Assembly (NCBI GenBank): GCA_035532075.1
Contig: DATKRV010000036.1
Location: 1 to 29,911 of the forward strand
Length of the DNA stretch: 29,911 nucleotides
Origin: CAIVND01 sp035532075
GTDB taxonomy: Bacteria > Actinomycetota > Acidimicrobiia > Acidimicrobiales > Bog-793
Direction of reading: 5' to 3'
Shown here: in pieces, positions 7,883 through 16,595 of the stretch
How the letters are laid out: each line of letters opens with the position of its first letter
How positions within the stretch are numbered: position 1 is the first letter of the stretch
Made by a program: the position numbers and the translations under genes
The notes under the pieces: generated by a model
What the model saw: the letters and a program-made list of their open reading frames with translations, nothing else
The model's database searches: none
Told to the model about the DNA's origin: nothing

Positions 7883-9156
7883 TGAATCGCCTCAAGGTCT
7901 ACAACAAAGGTCGGCCAACTCGTTGCAACGGATTCGAATCCGCTGATCACGAGTGGTTCAGTTCCACACATCGCTGCGATCGCGAGCGACATGGCGATTC
8001 GGTGATCGCCGTGAGATCGTACGGTCCCGCGTGGGCGTAGGCCCGATCCAGTCACGACGAGACCGTCTTCTGTGGGCTCTACGTTTGCACCTATGGCGCG
8101 CATTTCACTCGTTATCGTCGCGATCCGGTCGCTCTCTTTGACCCGCAACTCCCCGGCGTCGCGAATAATGGTCCTTCCACTCGCGCAAGATGCTGCGACG
8201 CACAGGATGGGGATTTCGTCGATCAGGCCTGGTATCTCTTTACCGCCGATCTCGGTTCCGACAAGACGCGCGTAGCGGACATGGATGTCCGCCACGTTCG
8301 TGTTGCGCTCAGTGATTGAGATATCTGCTCCCATGCGAACCAAGACGTCGAGGAATCCAGCGCGTCCCGGTCCAACGTAGACATTTTCGACGGTGAGATC
8401 ACTCCCGGGAACAATGCTCGCGCCGATGATGAAAAAGGCAGCTTGAGAGGGATCACAGGGTATTTCGAGATCAAATGGAGCGAGGGTCGAGGACCTCAGT
8501 TCGACGGAATAGTCCGAGTCGTCAGAAGAACAGGAGATATTGGCACCGGCGAGTCGCATCATCTCCTCGGTATGACGACGAGTCGCGACCGGCTCATGAA
8601 CAACCGTCTCGCCCGAGGCGGCAAGTCCTGCCAACAAGACAGCGCTCTTTACCTGGGCACTCGCAACAGGAGGGGTGTAGTCAATTCCATGCAGGCGGCC
8701 TCCCCTCACGGCCAGCGGGGCGAATCGTCCGTGTTCCCGGCCATCAATGAGCGCACCCATCTCCCGTAGCGGAACTGCCACCCGGTCCATGGGTCGACGA
8801 TGAATGGACTCGTCACCAATCAAGACACTGAGAAAAGGCAGCGAGGAGAGCACCCCTGCGAGCAAACGCATGCCTGTGCCCGAATTCCCCATGTCAAGCG
8901 GACGCTCGGGTTCTTTGAGTCGACTCCGACCACCATGGATGAGATCTCCCTCAAAATCGACACCCATCATGGCGAGCGCGGCGCGCGTGGCAAGTATGTC
9001 GGTACCCTCTCCGAGACCACTCACCCGTGATGTTCCCTCCGCGAGCCCACCGAGCAAAAGGGCTCGGTGCGAAATTGACTTGTCGCCAGGAACATGGGCA
9101 CGTCCGGTCAAGGAACCGCGCCCTGTAAATGAGACAACCAATCCCTGATCCGTCAT
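7873..9156 (-). CDS. aroA: 3-phosphoshikimate 1-carboxyvinyltransferase (EPSP synthase)
   Basis: AroA joins shikimate-3-phosphate with phosphoenolpyruvate on the way to chorismate. Visible motifs are GDKSISHRALLLGGLAEG near the N-terminus, NSGTGMRLLAG, the SDRIATI segment and GDHRIAMS near the C-terminus; the lysine, serine and arginines in these contact substrates and PEP. The length of 427 residues is normal. It overlaps the tyrA stop by four bases and cmk by ten. The clustered aroH, tyrA and aroA genes serve the shikimate route and its tyrosine branch. Confidence 0.97.
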   Translation of the reverse strand: MTDQGLVVSFTGRGSLTGRAHVPGDKSISHRALLLGGLAEGTSRVSGLGEGTDILATRAALAMMGVDFEGDLIHGGRSRLKEPERPLDMGNSGTGMRLLAGVLSSLPFLSVLIGDESIHRRPMDRVAVPLREMGALIDGREHGRFAPLAVRGGRLHGIDYTPPVASAQVKSAVLLAGLAASGETVVHEPVATRRHTEEMMRLAGANISCSSDDSDYSVELRSSTLAPFDLEIPCDPSQAAFFIIGASIVPGSDLTVENVYVGPGRAGFLDVLVRMGADISITERNTNVADIHVRYARLVGTEIGGKEIPGLIDEIPILCVAASCASGRTIIRDAGELRVKESDRIATITSEMRAIGANVEPTEDGLVVTGSGLRPRGTVRSHGDHRIAMSLAIAAMCGTEPLVISGFESVATSWPTFVVDLEAIQCN

Positions 9157-10247
9157 GTCAGTCCCATGATGGAAGGATGATACCCACGGCCGGTGAGGAC
9201 CTCCCTTGCCCGCTCGGCGTCCTCAACGCTGATCATTAGCACGATCACACCTCGATCCCCCTCGGCCGAGTGCGCGATCTCGAGGTCCCAGATATTTATT
9301 CCAATTCCGCCAAGTACCGTCGTCACCTCCGCAAGAACGCCTGGCCGATCGGGCACAGGTACGCGAAATTCGGTGATTGCCTCTGGTGAGGGGACTCGCG
9401 GCGGTAGGTTTCGTCTCGCCTGCTTCGCGTAGTCAAGTAATTCAACTAGGGCAGCGTGGTCACCTGATGCGACAATTCGTCGAGCTTCATCGAGTCGAAT
9501 CCGCAGCGCATCGAGTGCTTCGAGGACCGCTGAAGCATTATCTCGAAAGATGTCGGGCCAAATGGCTGGATCCCCGGCTGCGATACGCGTCATGTCTCGA
9601 AATCCTCCCGCTGCGAGCCTCAACAATGTGCGATGCTCACTTGAAGCATCGGCAGCTACCGCCATGAGGTTCGCCGCGGTGAGGTGCGGCAGATGCGACA
9701 CGACGGCAACGAGGGCGTCATGGCGTTCTGGCGACAAGAGAAGTGGGTCCGCACCAAGCGAGGAGACTATTTCCCTTACTCTCTGGAGGGCGTTGGAGTC
9801 AGTGTGTTCGTTGGGTGTCAAAACCCATGTCGCGCCGTTGAACAGGTTGTGGTCAGCTCCGTCTGGACCCTCTTGTTCAGATCCGGCCATTGGGTGTCCG
9901 CCAAGAAAACGCGGCGAATGCAGCGCTCCTGCAATCCGCGCCTTTACACCGGCGACGTCGGTAACGATCACTGCGGGGCGGGATGGATCATCCAGGATTT
10001 GGGAGGCGATTGCAACAACCTCGGAGGGCGGAGTCGCGATGATCACGACCGATGCATCCATATCGCTGCCAATGCGATCGATAGCGCACAATTGGATCGC
10101 TCGCTCGCTCCTGGCCTGATTCAGGTCACTACCGCTTATATGCCATCCAAGCTCTCGCAATCGGAGTCCTATTGAAGAACCAATAAGACCAAGACCGATG
10201 ATCTCGGCGCGAGGCACTGGGAACGGAGTCACGCGCGGCACCGGCAT
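9153..10247 (-). CDS. tyrA: prephenate dehydrogenase with C-terminal ACT domain
   Basis: TyrA oxidises prephenate to 4-hydroxyphenylpyruvate, the tyrosine precursor. The NAD-binding GLGLIGSSIG lies near residues 18-27, the substrate-binding HPMAGSEQEGP follows in the middle, and the last roughly 75 residues (VPVPDRPGVLAEVTT onward) form an ACT domain, probably for tyrosine feedback. The open frame extends to 10316, but that would overlap aroH by 65 bases; the ATG at 10247 lies four bases after the aroH stop and puts the glycine motif at the usual place, so I chose it (364 residues). Its stop overlaps the aroA start. Confidence 0.95.
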   Translation of the reverse strand: MPVPRVTPFPVPRAEIIGLGLIGSSIGLRLRELGWHISGSDLNQARSERAIQLCAIDRIGSDMDASVVIIATPPSEVVAIASQILDDPSRPAVIVTDVAGVKARIAGALHSPRFLGGHPMAGSEQEGPDGADHNLFNGATWVLTPNEHTDSNALQRVREIVSSLGADPLLLSPERHDALVAVVSHLPHLTAANLMAVAADASSEHRTLLRLAAGGFRDMTRIAAGDPAIWPDIFRDNASAVLEALDALRIRLDEARRIVASGDHAALVELLDYAKQARRNLPPRVPSPEAITEFRVPVPDRPGVLAEVTTVLGGIGINIWDLEIAHSAEGDRGVIVLMISVEDAERAREVLTGRGYHPSIMGLT

Positions 10248-10251
10248 TCTT

Positions 10252-10620
10252 TTACTCGACGAGGTCGGTGCGAAGCACGACCGCGCCTTTGGTGTAGACA
10301 TGGTGAATCTCGGCACGGGAGTTTTCTGAATAACATTGCACCATTATTCGGATGCAGCGTTCAAGCGCGCCTCTCACGCCGAGTTCGACTGCCCCGAACA
10401 GCGGGACATCGTCGAGGTCAAGTGCATGGGCCCCGGTCGCGGGGAAGGCCGAGGTGAGGTCGGGGGTCGATGAGAAGAAAATACATACCAGGTCGTCGCG
10501 CCTGATTTCGTTGCGCCTGAGAATCTCTTCCAGAAGCTCTTTGGTGGCGCCAATGATCTGCGAGGATTCATCCTCCTCGACTGTGGTGGCACCGCGAATG
10601 GCTCTAAGTGTCATTTGCAT
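10252..10620 (-). CDS. aroH: chorismate mutase, AroH type
   Basis: A monofunctional trimer-type chorismate mutase of 122 residues that turns chorismate into prephenate. The N-terminal RAIRGATTVEED supplies the active-site arginine, the middle has the CIFFSSTPDLTSAFPA signature of the AroH fold, and the C-terminal segment ERCIRIMV ... HVYTKGAVVLRTDL holds the other arginines and tyrosine expected by comparison with the Bacillus enzyme. It lies 12 bases after rluB and four bases before tyrA, which uses its product. An alternative ATG at 10614 would remove two residues only. Confidence 0.95.
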   Translation of the reverse strand: MQMTLRAIRGATTVEEDESSQIIGATKELLEEILRRNEIRRDDLVCIFFSSTPDLTSAFPATGAHALDLDDVPLFGAVELGVRGALERCIRIMVQCYSENSRAEIHHVYTKGAVVLRTDLVE

Positions 10621-10632
10621 TGGTCTCGAAGC

Positions 10633-11379
10633 CTATCGGTCAAGCAAACGCGAGGTTGTCCTCACGGCAACTTCGGAGAGCTTGCGCACCTCTTCCTGGC
10701 TGAGATGACGATATTTTCCGGGGGCGAGCTGGCTGTCGCTCACCGATCCGATTCTCGTTCGTACGAGGCGTACCACCGGAAGCGACACAGCCTCACACAT
10801 TCGACGCACCTGCCGGTTCTTCCCCTCGTGGATGACGATCTTGAGAATATTGTCGCCAATATTTGCGACCTTCGCAGGTTGAGTTGTCACGCCGGGTTCA
10901 ATTTCGACTCCCTCACGCAGCATTCGAATCGCCAATGGGGTGACCTCACCGCGCACCTGGGCGAGATACTCCTTTTCGATACCGTGACTCGGGTGGGTAA
11001 GCAGTTGGGAGAGTTCGCCGTCATTGGTCAGCACAATCAATCCCTCGGTTGCAAAGTCGAGGCGCCCGACGGAGAAGACCCGAGGCTCGGTCGGAACAAG
11101 GTCAAGGACGGTGGGCCGTCCCTCGGGATCTGATGCCGTAACGACAACACCTGCAGGCTTGTTGACCAGGTAATGGACGATTCCCGGCAGTACTCCAACT
11201 GGGACTGAATCCACGGTGATTCGGTCGGATTCGACATCGACGCGTTGGCCGAGCCGCGCGACCTCCCCATTGACCGTCACTCTTCCGGCTTCGATAAGTT
11301 CGTCACAGACTCTGCGCGAACCAATCCCTGCCCGGGCAAGCACCTTCTGGAGACGTTCTCCGCTCGTCTCGCGAGTCAC
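10633..11379 (-). CDS. rluB: 23S rRNA pseudouridine synthase, RluB/RsuA family
   Basis: An S4 RNA-binding domain at about residues 8-50 (ERLQKVLARAGIGSRRVCDELI) precedes the pseudouridine synthase domain. The catalytic aspartate is D108 in GRLDFATEGLIVLTNDG. At 248 residues it is normal for the family. By position between scpB and cmk genes it corresponds to the conserved actinobacterial rluB, which modifies 23S rRNA; the exact uridine is inferred. The start overlaps the scpB stop by four bases. The C-terminal LSEVAVRTTSRLL is a short non-conserved tail. Confidence 0.93.
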   Translation of the reverse strand: MTRETSGERLQKVLARAGIGSRRVCDELIEAGRVTVNGEVARLGQRVDVESDRITVDSVPVGVLPGIVHYLVNKPAGVVVTASDPEGRPTVLDLVPTEPRVFSVGRLDFATEGLIVLTNDGELSQLLTHPSHGIEKEYLAQVRGEVTPLAIRMLREGVEIEPGVTTQPAKVANIGDNILKIVIHEGKNRQVRRMCEAVSLPVVRLVRTRIGSVSDSQLAPGKYRHLSQEEVRKLSEVAVRTTSRLLDR

Positions 11380-11966
11380 TCGTCGGGACCGGGCCGGAGA
11401 ACCTGCTCAAGGAGCTCTACCGTTGAGACGTCAGGTACGAAATCCTCCAAAGGGGGGAGATCGTCGAGACTGTAAAGCCCGAGTCGCTCGAGAAAGAGGC
11501 GGCTCGTTCCAAACAAGATGGCCTGACCCGGGCCGTCGTCCCGACCGACCGACTCGACATATCCGCGCTGTGAGAGCAGGCGGATGACTCCATCGGCATT
11601 GACGCCGCGGATCTGGGCGATCTGCCCGCGCGAGATCGGCTGTTTATAGGCGACAATTGCAAGTGTTTCAAGCGCAGCTGGAGACAGTTTTGATGGCATG
11701 TCATCGAGGATGAAACGCTCGACGTATCCGCGATAGGCGGGATGACTCTGGAATCTGTACCCTCCGCCCACATGAGCCAGTTCAAAGCCACGCTCATCTT
11801 CTTCGTAACACTCTGCCATTACCTGACACAGTTGATCGATGCGCTCTACGGGGAGTTCGAGAAGTTCCGAAAGCAACTGGCTGGAAACGGGCTCGGCAGC
11901 GGTAATGATGACCGCCTCGATCGCAGCTGCCTCCGGTCTCCAGTCAACGGGTAACGGACTCATCAC
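11376..11966 (-). CDS. scpB: segregation and condensation protein B
   Basis: ScpB forms the SMC-ScpA-ScpB condensin that organises the chromosome for segregation. The protein has 196 residues and consists of two winged-helix domains: the first covers the start to about residue 90 (AEPVSSQLLSELL ... GGGYRFQSHPAY), and the second contains LSPAALETLAIVAYKQPISRGQIAQIRG, the strongest family signature. The start overlaps scpA by four bases and the stop overlaps rluB by four. Identification is secure by motif and context. Confidence 0.96.
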   Translation of the reverse strand: MMSPLPVDWRPEAAAIEAVIITAAEPVSSQLLSELLELPVERIDQLCQVMAECYEEDERGFELAHVGGGYRFQSHPAYRGYVERFILDDMPSKLSPAALETLAIVAYKQPISRGQIAQIRGVNADGVIRLLSQRGYVESVGRDDGPGQAILFGTSRLFLERLGLYSLDDLPPLEDFVPDVSTVELLEQVLRPGPDE

Positions 11967-12754
11967 GTATTCGCCGTTGCAGAGTCGTCGTAGTTATCCG
12001 CATCGCGTATCTCGTAGTTGTTGTCCTTCGCGATCCAAATAATCAACAGATCACCAAAATTTACGGCTTGTTCCAAATCGACCAGCCCATTTTTGTAAAG
12101 CTCTAACAGTGCGAGAAATGTTGCAACCAGCCTCGCCTTTGACGGATCGCCGTAGAGCAGCTGTCCCAGCGTGATCCGCGGGCGATCGGGAAGAATGCCA
12201 ACGAGAAGATCGAGGGTCTCGGTTACGGTGAACTCGTCCTCATGCACATGGAGGGTAGAAACGGTGCGCGCCGGTTGATTGGTGAAGGCTCTAAGGGCGG
12301 CTCGATGCACGTCAGCCCCCAAGATGCCCTCCAAGAGGTCGGGGGCGACTGCGTCAAAGCGCTCATCTGGTCCCGCACGACGCGGGGAGGCTCGCGAGGC
12401 TAGCGATTCAAGCGTTGCAAGCTCCTTTGCCGCCCCGCTAAATGTCTTGCACTCAACCAATCTCGCGAGAAGGTAGTCACGCGCTTCGAACAGCGACAGG
12501 TCTTCATCAAGAATCACATCCTCATTTTCCGGAAGCAACCGACGACACTTGAGCTCGACCAGAGTCGCAGCGATCAGGAGGAATTCGGTCGCAAGTTCCA
12601 GATTGGTTTGCTCGAGGCGACGAAGCTCTTGAATAAATGCCTCAACAATCTCCGAGAGGCTGATCGCGTAGACGTCGACCTCCTCCGCGGAGATAAGCTG
12701 CAAAAGTAAGTTGAAAGGACCGTCATAGACGTCAAGATGGACCTCGTAGGCCAT
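11963..12754 (-). CDS. scpA: segregation and condensation protein A (kleisin)
   Basis: ScpA is the kleisin that bridges the SMC heads and binds ScpB. The N-terminal helical part shows VYDGPFNLLLQLISAEEVDVYAIS, the hallmark of the family, then TEFLLIAATLVELKCRRLLP; the C-terminal winged helix contains VATFLALLELYKNGLVDLEQ. The frame is open to 12925, but homologous sequence begins only at the ATG at 12754 (263 residues), and the added stretch has no conserved features and covers the whole promoter region shared with trpS, so I chose 12754. The stop overlaps scpB. A TATCGT box lies six bases upstream of this ATG. Confidence 0.95.
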   Translation of the reverse strand: MAYEVHLDVYDGPFNLLLQLISAEEVDVYAISLSEIVEAFIQELRRLEQTNLELATEFLLIAATLVELKCRRLLPENEDVILDEDLSLFEARDYLLARLVECKTFSGAAKELATLESLASRASPRRAGPDERFDAVAPDLLEGILGADVHRAALRAFTNQPARTVSTLHVHEDEFTVTETLDLLVGILPDRPRITLGQLLYGDPSKARLVATFLALLELYKNGLVDLEQAVNFGDLLIIWIAKDNNYEIRDADNYDDSATANT

Positions 12755-12766
12755 ATCATGACGATA
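12755..12766 (-). promoter_or_regulatory. putative -10 box for leaderless scpA transcript
   Basis: TATCGT (12761-12766) is separated from the ATG at 12754 by exactly six bases, with no purine-rich ribosome site. It supports the short scpA start and a leaderless transcript; no clear -35 element is seen. Confidence 0.45.
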
Positions 12767-12919
12767 ACGGTCGGCAGAATCACCCGCGTGCGAAAGCACC
12801 AAATTCATGCGCCAACGCGAAATTCCCCGACTCTGACACCACTGCCAAGCGCTCGCGCAGTGACCCTCGAGACCCCTCTCCCTTGGGTTCAAACAACCAT
12901 TCGGCGGTGGAGAAACTTG

Positions 12920-12931
12920 TAACATCTTCAG
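12920..12931 (+). promoter_or_regulatory. putative -10 box for leaderless trpS transcript
   Basis: TAACAT (12920-12925) is followed by CTTCAG and then the ATG of trpS, so transcription would begin at or next to the start codon. No Shine-Dalgarno sequence and no convincing -35 are seen. The remainder of the 177-base scpA-trpS interval (12767-12919) shows no gene or clear attenuator. Confidence 0.5.
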
Positions 12932-13915
12932 ATGGCTCGGGTGCTCTCAGGGATTCAACCTTCAGGGACGATCCACATCGGGAACTATTTCGGTGCGGTG
13001 AGACCATGGGTCGCTGCCCAGACAGGTCACGACGCCTTTTACTTCATTGCCGACCTCCATGCCCTGACGCTCGACATTGACCCTGATGAGCTGCGTGCAA
13101 AGACACTCGAGACGGCCATAGTCCTATTGGCCGCGGGACTTGATCCGGCGCTTTGCACACTCTTTTTGCAAAGTCATGTTCATGAACACAATGAACTTGC
13201 TTGGTTACTCGAATGCGTCGCCTCATATGGCGAGTTGCGAAGAATGACGCAGTTCAAAGACAAAGGAGCGGGCCAGGAGTCGGTGCGCGTCGGGCTGCTC
13301 ACCTATCCCGTGCTCGTCGCTGCGGATATCTTGCTCTACAAAGCTGATCAAGTACCAGTTGGTGATGACCAGCGGCAGCATCTCGAGCTCGCGCGGGATC
13401 TGGCGATACGCTTTAACAGCCGGTATCGAGCGGTTTTTCAAATTCCAGAGGCCGTGATTCCCATCATTAGCGCGCGCGTCATGGATCTTCAGAATCCAGA
13501 ACGCAAAATGTCGAAGTCAGTGAGTTCACCGCAGGGCACTATCAATATCAGCGATGGTCCCGACGAAATTGCCAGGAAGATCCGACGGGCCGTTACCGAT
13601 ACTGAGACGACTGTTGTCTATGATCCAAAGACGCGTCCTGGCGTCTCCAATCTTTTGGAGCTTCTCTCTGGATCGACGGGTAAGTCACCCAAGGAACTCG
13701 CCGGGGAATACTCCTCCTACGGGAAATTGAAAGACGCGGTCGCCGAATCTCTCGTCGAGACCCTTTCTCCCCTACAGCGACGCATGGACGAGTTGCGCGA
13801 CGATCCCGGATTCGTTTTGCGCTCGCTCCATGAAGGGGCCGAGAAGGCTCGCACGATCGCCGCGGAGACGCTTGTCAGCGCGAAAGATGCCGTCGGACTC
13901 CTTGCACCTGGTTAA
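12932..13915 (+). CDS. trpS: tryptophanyl-tRNA synthetase
   Basis: A class I aminoacyl-tRNA synthetase that charges tRNA-Trp. The HIGH-type motif is HIGN at residues 15-18 (SGTIHIGNYFG), and KMSKS is at 192-196. Further family segments are SHVHEHNELAWLL and the tryptophan pocket region around GLLTYPVLVAADILLYKADQVPVGDDQRQH. The length of 327 residues is standard. The gene is divergent from scpA and convergent with tcuB, so it is a single-gene unit inserted into an otherwise minus-strand region. There is no room for a long T-box leader given the predicted leaderless start. Confidence 0.97.
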   Translation: MARVLSGIQPSGTIHIGNYFGAVRPWVAAQTGHDAFYFIADLHALTLDIDPDELRAKTLETAIVLLAAGLDPALCTLFLQSHVHEHNELAWLLECVASYGELRRMTQFKDKGAGQESVRVGLLTYPVLVAADILLYKADQVPVGDDQRQHLELARDLAIRFNSRYRAVFQIPEAVIPIISARVMDLQNPERKMSKSVSSPQGTINISDGPDEIARKIRRAVTDTETTVVYDPKTRPGVSNLLELLSGSTGKSPKELAGEYSSYGKLKDAVAESLVETLSPLQRRMDELRDDPGFVLRSLHEGAEKARTIAAETLVSAKDAVGLLAPG

Positions 13916-13952
13916 CGGGCGCAAGAACAGCGTCACACTCAAGTAGGCGCAT

Positions 13953-15110
13953 TCATTGGGCGCCGGTGCCTTCGGTTCGCTCGAGATTGTCTTGTACGAG
14001 GGCCAGGAGTCGATAGAGAAAATGAGCAAATTTTGTGAAAGGCGCGAGAATGAAACAGGACCAGACGACGGCGAGATGAATGGCGAGAACGAATCCATAG
14101 ATCGTGCTGTCACGGGTGACCAGTGTCGCAATCCCGGTGACACCAAGTGTCGCAAGGGCGAAAAGGAACGACCGGTCCATCAAATTCATCGGACCATCTG
14201 TGGCAATCGTGTCCTGGGATCTCTTGAGTCGGTACAGTCCGAGAGAGCCAATAATGAGGCCAATTCCACCGAGCACTCCCGAGACCACTGGAACCGATAG
14301 CAGTGCGAAGGGAGGTTTTGCCGAGAGAACATCCTGTTCGAATCCGGCCGAAATCGTGGCGAGTAAACAGAGAAGAAAACCGTAGGAGACCAGGTAGTGC
14401 AAGATCCTTCTTTCGGACGACGCGTGATTCTCCTTGACATAGCAGCCCTCTCGCCCTCCGCGTAGGTATCGCAGCGTCGCTCCATCACGGATCGCGCGCG
14501 CCAGGGGCCCGAAGTGAAACAGGTCTGCCATGCGTCCTCGTGTCGTCTTCCAGTACGCAATCATCCCGGTAGTCATTACGACCAGTGCGCATCCGAAGAT
14601 CAGCAGGGAGACCACAATGAGCGCCTCGTAGCTCACGAACGCGTACGGCGAGCCAACAGGATCGAGACGACGAAAAAGTGCCGCAAGTCCGTGGTTGACA
14701 GAGATCAGTGTCAATACAATTGCAATGCAGCAAAGCGCGCTGGAAAATGAAAGTCGCAATGGGGTCGAACCTCGCGCACTATCGCGTTGGCGCAGTCGGA
14801 GCGGAAGACTTGACTGGTATGTGTCGCGTCGCACCTCTGCCAGAATTGCGGGCGGGTTGAGACCGAATTCGTGCGGCGGCGCGTACATGCACGCATAGAA
14901 ACATGCACGACAGTCATGACAGAGATTTGCAAGATGGATGATGTCTCCTTGTTCTAGCTCAACCCTTCGTTCCAACGCAGGGTAAACCGCGCAGTAACCC
15001 TCGCAAAATCGGCATGAATTACAGACGTTGAGCTGACGTTTGGCTTCGGTAAAGAGCGCCGTCGCTGGTTCATCGTTCCGGTAGCGAAAGGCCGGATCAG
15101 TTGCTGACAT
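13953..15110 (-). CDS. tcuB: TcuB-like membrane Fe-S electron-transfer protein
   Basis: TcuB reoxidises the flavin of the tricarballylate dehydrogenase TcuA and passes electrons to the membrane. Two four-cysteine sets for iron-sulfur clusters are visible at C30/C33/C36/C40 and C64/C67/C70/C74. Several hydrophobic helices follow (for example CCIAIVLTLISV, LIVVSLLIFGCALVVM, FLLCLLATISAGF and near LAIHLAVVWSCFILAP), with histidines that could hold haem. I chose the ATG at 15110 (385 residues) because GGGAGG precedes it at normal distance; an earlier in-frame ATG at 15134 adds eight residues. It overlaps the tcuA stop by 14 bases and converges with trpS across 37 bases. The family is clear; whether tricarballylate is the substrate is unproven here. 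Confidence 0.88.
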   Translation of the reverse strand: MSATDPAFRYRNDEPATALFTEAKRQLNVCNSCRFCEGYCAVYPALERRVELEQGDIIHLANLCHDCRACFYACMYAPPHEFGLNPPAILAEVRRDTYQSSLPLRLRQRDSARGSTPLRLSFSSALCCIAIVLTLISVNHGLAALFRRLDPVGSPYAFVSYEALIVVSLLIFGCALVVMTTGMIAYWKTTRGRMADLFHFGPLARAIRDGATLRYLRGGREGCYVKENHASSERRILHYLVSYGFLLCLLATISAGFEQDVLSAKPPFALLSVPVVSGVLGGIGLIIGSLGLYRLKRSQDTIATDGPMNLMDRSFLFALATLGVTGIATLVTRDSTIYGFVLAIHLAVVWSCFILAPFTKFAHFLYRLLALVQDNLERTEGTGAQ

Positions 15111-16536
15111 AGCGAGCCGCCTCCCGTCCCGCAATGCGTCCCCACACGCTGCCGATCGTCAGGCCGAATCCAGCAAGATACCCTGAGCTGAGAACATTTC
15201 CGCTCATCATCTCTCCGGCGGCAAAGACATTCGCAAAGTGCGACCCGTCCTCGCGTTGAATTCGGGCGCTTCCATCAATTTTGACTCCCATATAGGTGAA
15301 GGTGATGCCCGGGCGCATGGCAATCGCGTAGTAAGGAGGCTGGTCAATCGGAAGGGCCCAGTTTGTCTTCTCTGGTTCAAGGCCAGAGGTATGCGCGCCA
15401 TCTAGTCGCGTTGGATCGAATGGAGTACCTTTCACGATTGCGGCGTTGTACTCCAAGATTGTTCTTTCGAGACGCTCCGCGCTCAGCCCCACCGCATTGG
15501 CAATGCCCGCCAATGTGGCCGAGCGGGTGGGACCGTACATCGGTGGGAGAAACTCGCGGACTACCTTCGAGTCCCAGATCGCATACGCGATTTGACCATC
15601 TTGCAACGCGATATTGGTTCCCCATATGGCATATCGCTTCGGCCAGAGATCCTCACCTTCGTCATAAAAGCGTTCGGCGTGCCGGTTCAAGACAACAGAA
15701 AAAGGAATCGCGTCAATACGCGTCGCTATTCCTCCGTCAAAGCGTGGAGATCGAGCATCGATGGCAACCGCATGAAACCCACGCTCCTGTCCGGCCCGCG
15801 CGGCACCCAAATCGTAAAGCAGCGAAAGGACGGTGCCATCGTTGTAAATTGGCCCGCGGATCAGGTAGTTATAGGCGCTCGGCCCCCAGTAGCGTGCCAA
15901 CCAGTCGAAATTCGCCTCGAAGCCTCCCGAAGCACACACAACTGCCTTTGCTCCCACCTTCGTCCGTTTCCCGTTGACCTCCACGAGCAGATGTGTAATG
16001 CGGTCACCCTCGTCCACAAAGCCCTCAACTGACGAGGAGTAACTCACATCTATCGACATCGCTGAGAGCGTCCGATAATACGTGTTAAGCAGCGCCTTCC
16101 CACCTCCGAGAAAGAAACGATTTGTTCTCCCGAGATGCAAGGTTCCCGACAGCGGTGCTTGCCAATGGATACCGTGTTCGCTCATCCAGCCGGGAACGCT
16201 CTCAGATTCGCACACGGTCAGTTCAGCAAGTCGCTCATCAGAGGGGCCACTCCCCACCCGACAGAGGTCATCCCAGAGCTCGTCATAGAGATAACTGCCG
16301 GTGTTGTACGCGTCGGCACTTGGATGAATGCATCGAATATTTCGCGTATGCCGCGTGTTGCCGCCGCGGACCTCATACGGTGCACGTTCAAGGACGAGTA
16401 CCCGCTTCACGTAATGACGAGCCGACATCGCAGCAACGAGTGCGGCATTACCGCCGCCGATCACAACGACATCGAAATCCTCAGAAAACTCGACAGCTTT
16501 GGAGTTTTGCGCGATTGTCCCTGGCTCCTCCCGCAA
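15097..16536 (-). CDS. tcuA: FAD-dependent tricarballylate dehydrogenase-like protein TcuA
   Basis: TcuA oxidises tricarballylate to cis-aconitate with FAD in the enterobacterial system. The FAD-binding segment FDVVVIGGGNAALVAAMSA lies at about residues 20-40, VLVLERAPYEVRGGNTRHTRNIR follows, and the C-terminal FAD/active-site part has GEMMSGNVLSSGYLAGFGLTIGSVWGR. The protein has 479 residues, as usual for this fumarate reductase/succinate dehydrogenase-type flavoprotein family. The only usable start is TTG at 16536; an in-frame stop lies five codons upstream and the next candidate starts would cut the FAD strand. It is followed by tcuB with overlap and preceded by the site-2 protease with a 59-base gap. 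No transporter (tcuC) or regulator (tcuR) is present. Confidence 0.87.
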   Translation of the reverse strand: MREEPGTIAQNSKAVEFSEDFDVVVIGGGNAALVAAMSARHYVKRVLVLERAPYEVRGGNTRHTRNIRCIHPSADAYNTGSYLYDELWDDLCRVGSGPSDERLAELTVCESESVPGWMSEHGIHWQAPLSGTLHLGRTNRFFLGGGKALLNTYYRTLSAMSIDVSYSSSVEGFVDEGDRITHLLVEVNGKRTKVGAKAVVCASGGFEANFDWLARYWGPSAYNYLIRGPIYNDGTVLSLLYDLGAARAGQERGFHAVAIDARSPRFDGGIATRIDAIPFSVVLNRHAERFYDEGEDLWPKRYAIWGTNIALQDGQIAYAIWDSKVVREFLPPMYGPTRSATLAGIANAVGLSAERLERTILEYNAAIVKGTPFDPTRLDGAHTSGLEPEKTNWALPIDQPPYYAIAMRPGITFTYMGVKIDGSARIQREDGSHFANVFAAGEMMSGNVLSSGYLAGFGLTIGSVWGRIAGREAARYVSN

Positions 16537-16595
16537 CGCGACGTCCCGTCAGCCTTGACGAGTCCAATCGATCGTAGCGTTGGCGGGCCGCCGCG

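Noticed and set aside
10248..10316. N-terminal extension of the tyrA frame
   Set aside because: It overlaps aroH by 65 bases and precedes the usual start of the NAD-binding domain; the ATG at 10247 is better placed.
12755..12925. N-terminal extension of the scpA frame by 57 residues
   Set aside because: No conserved sequence, covers the trpS/scpA promoter region, and the shorter start has the family N-terminus and a matched TATCGT box.
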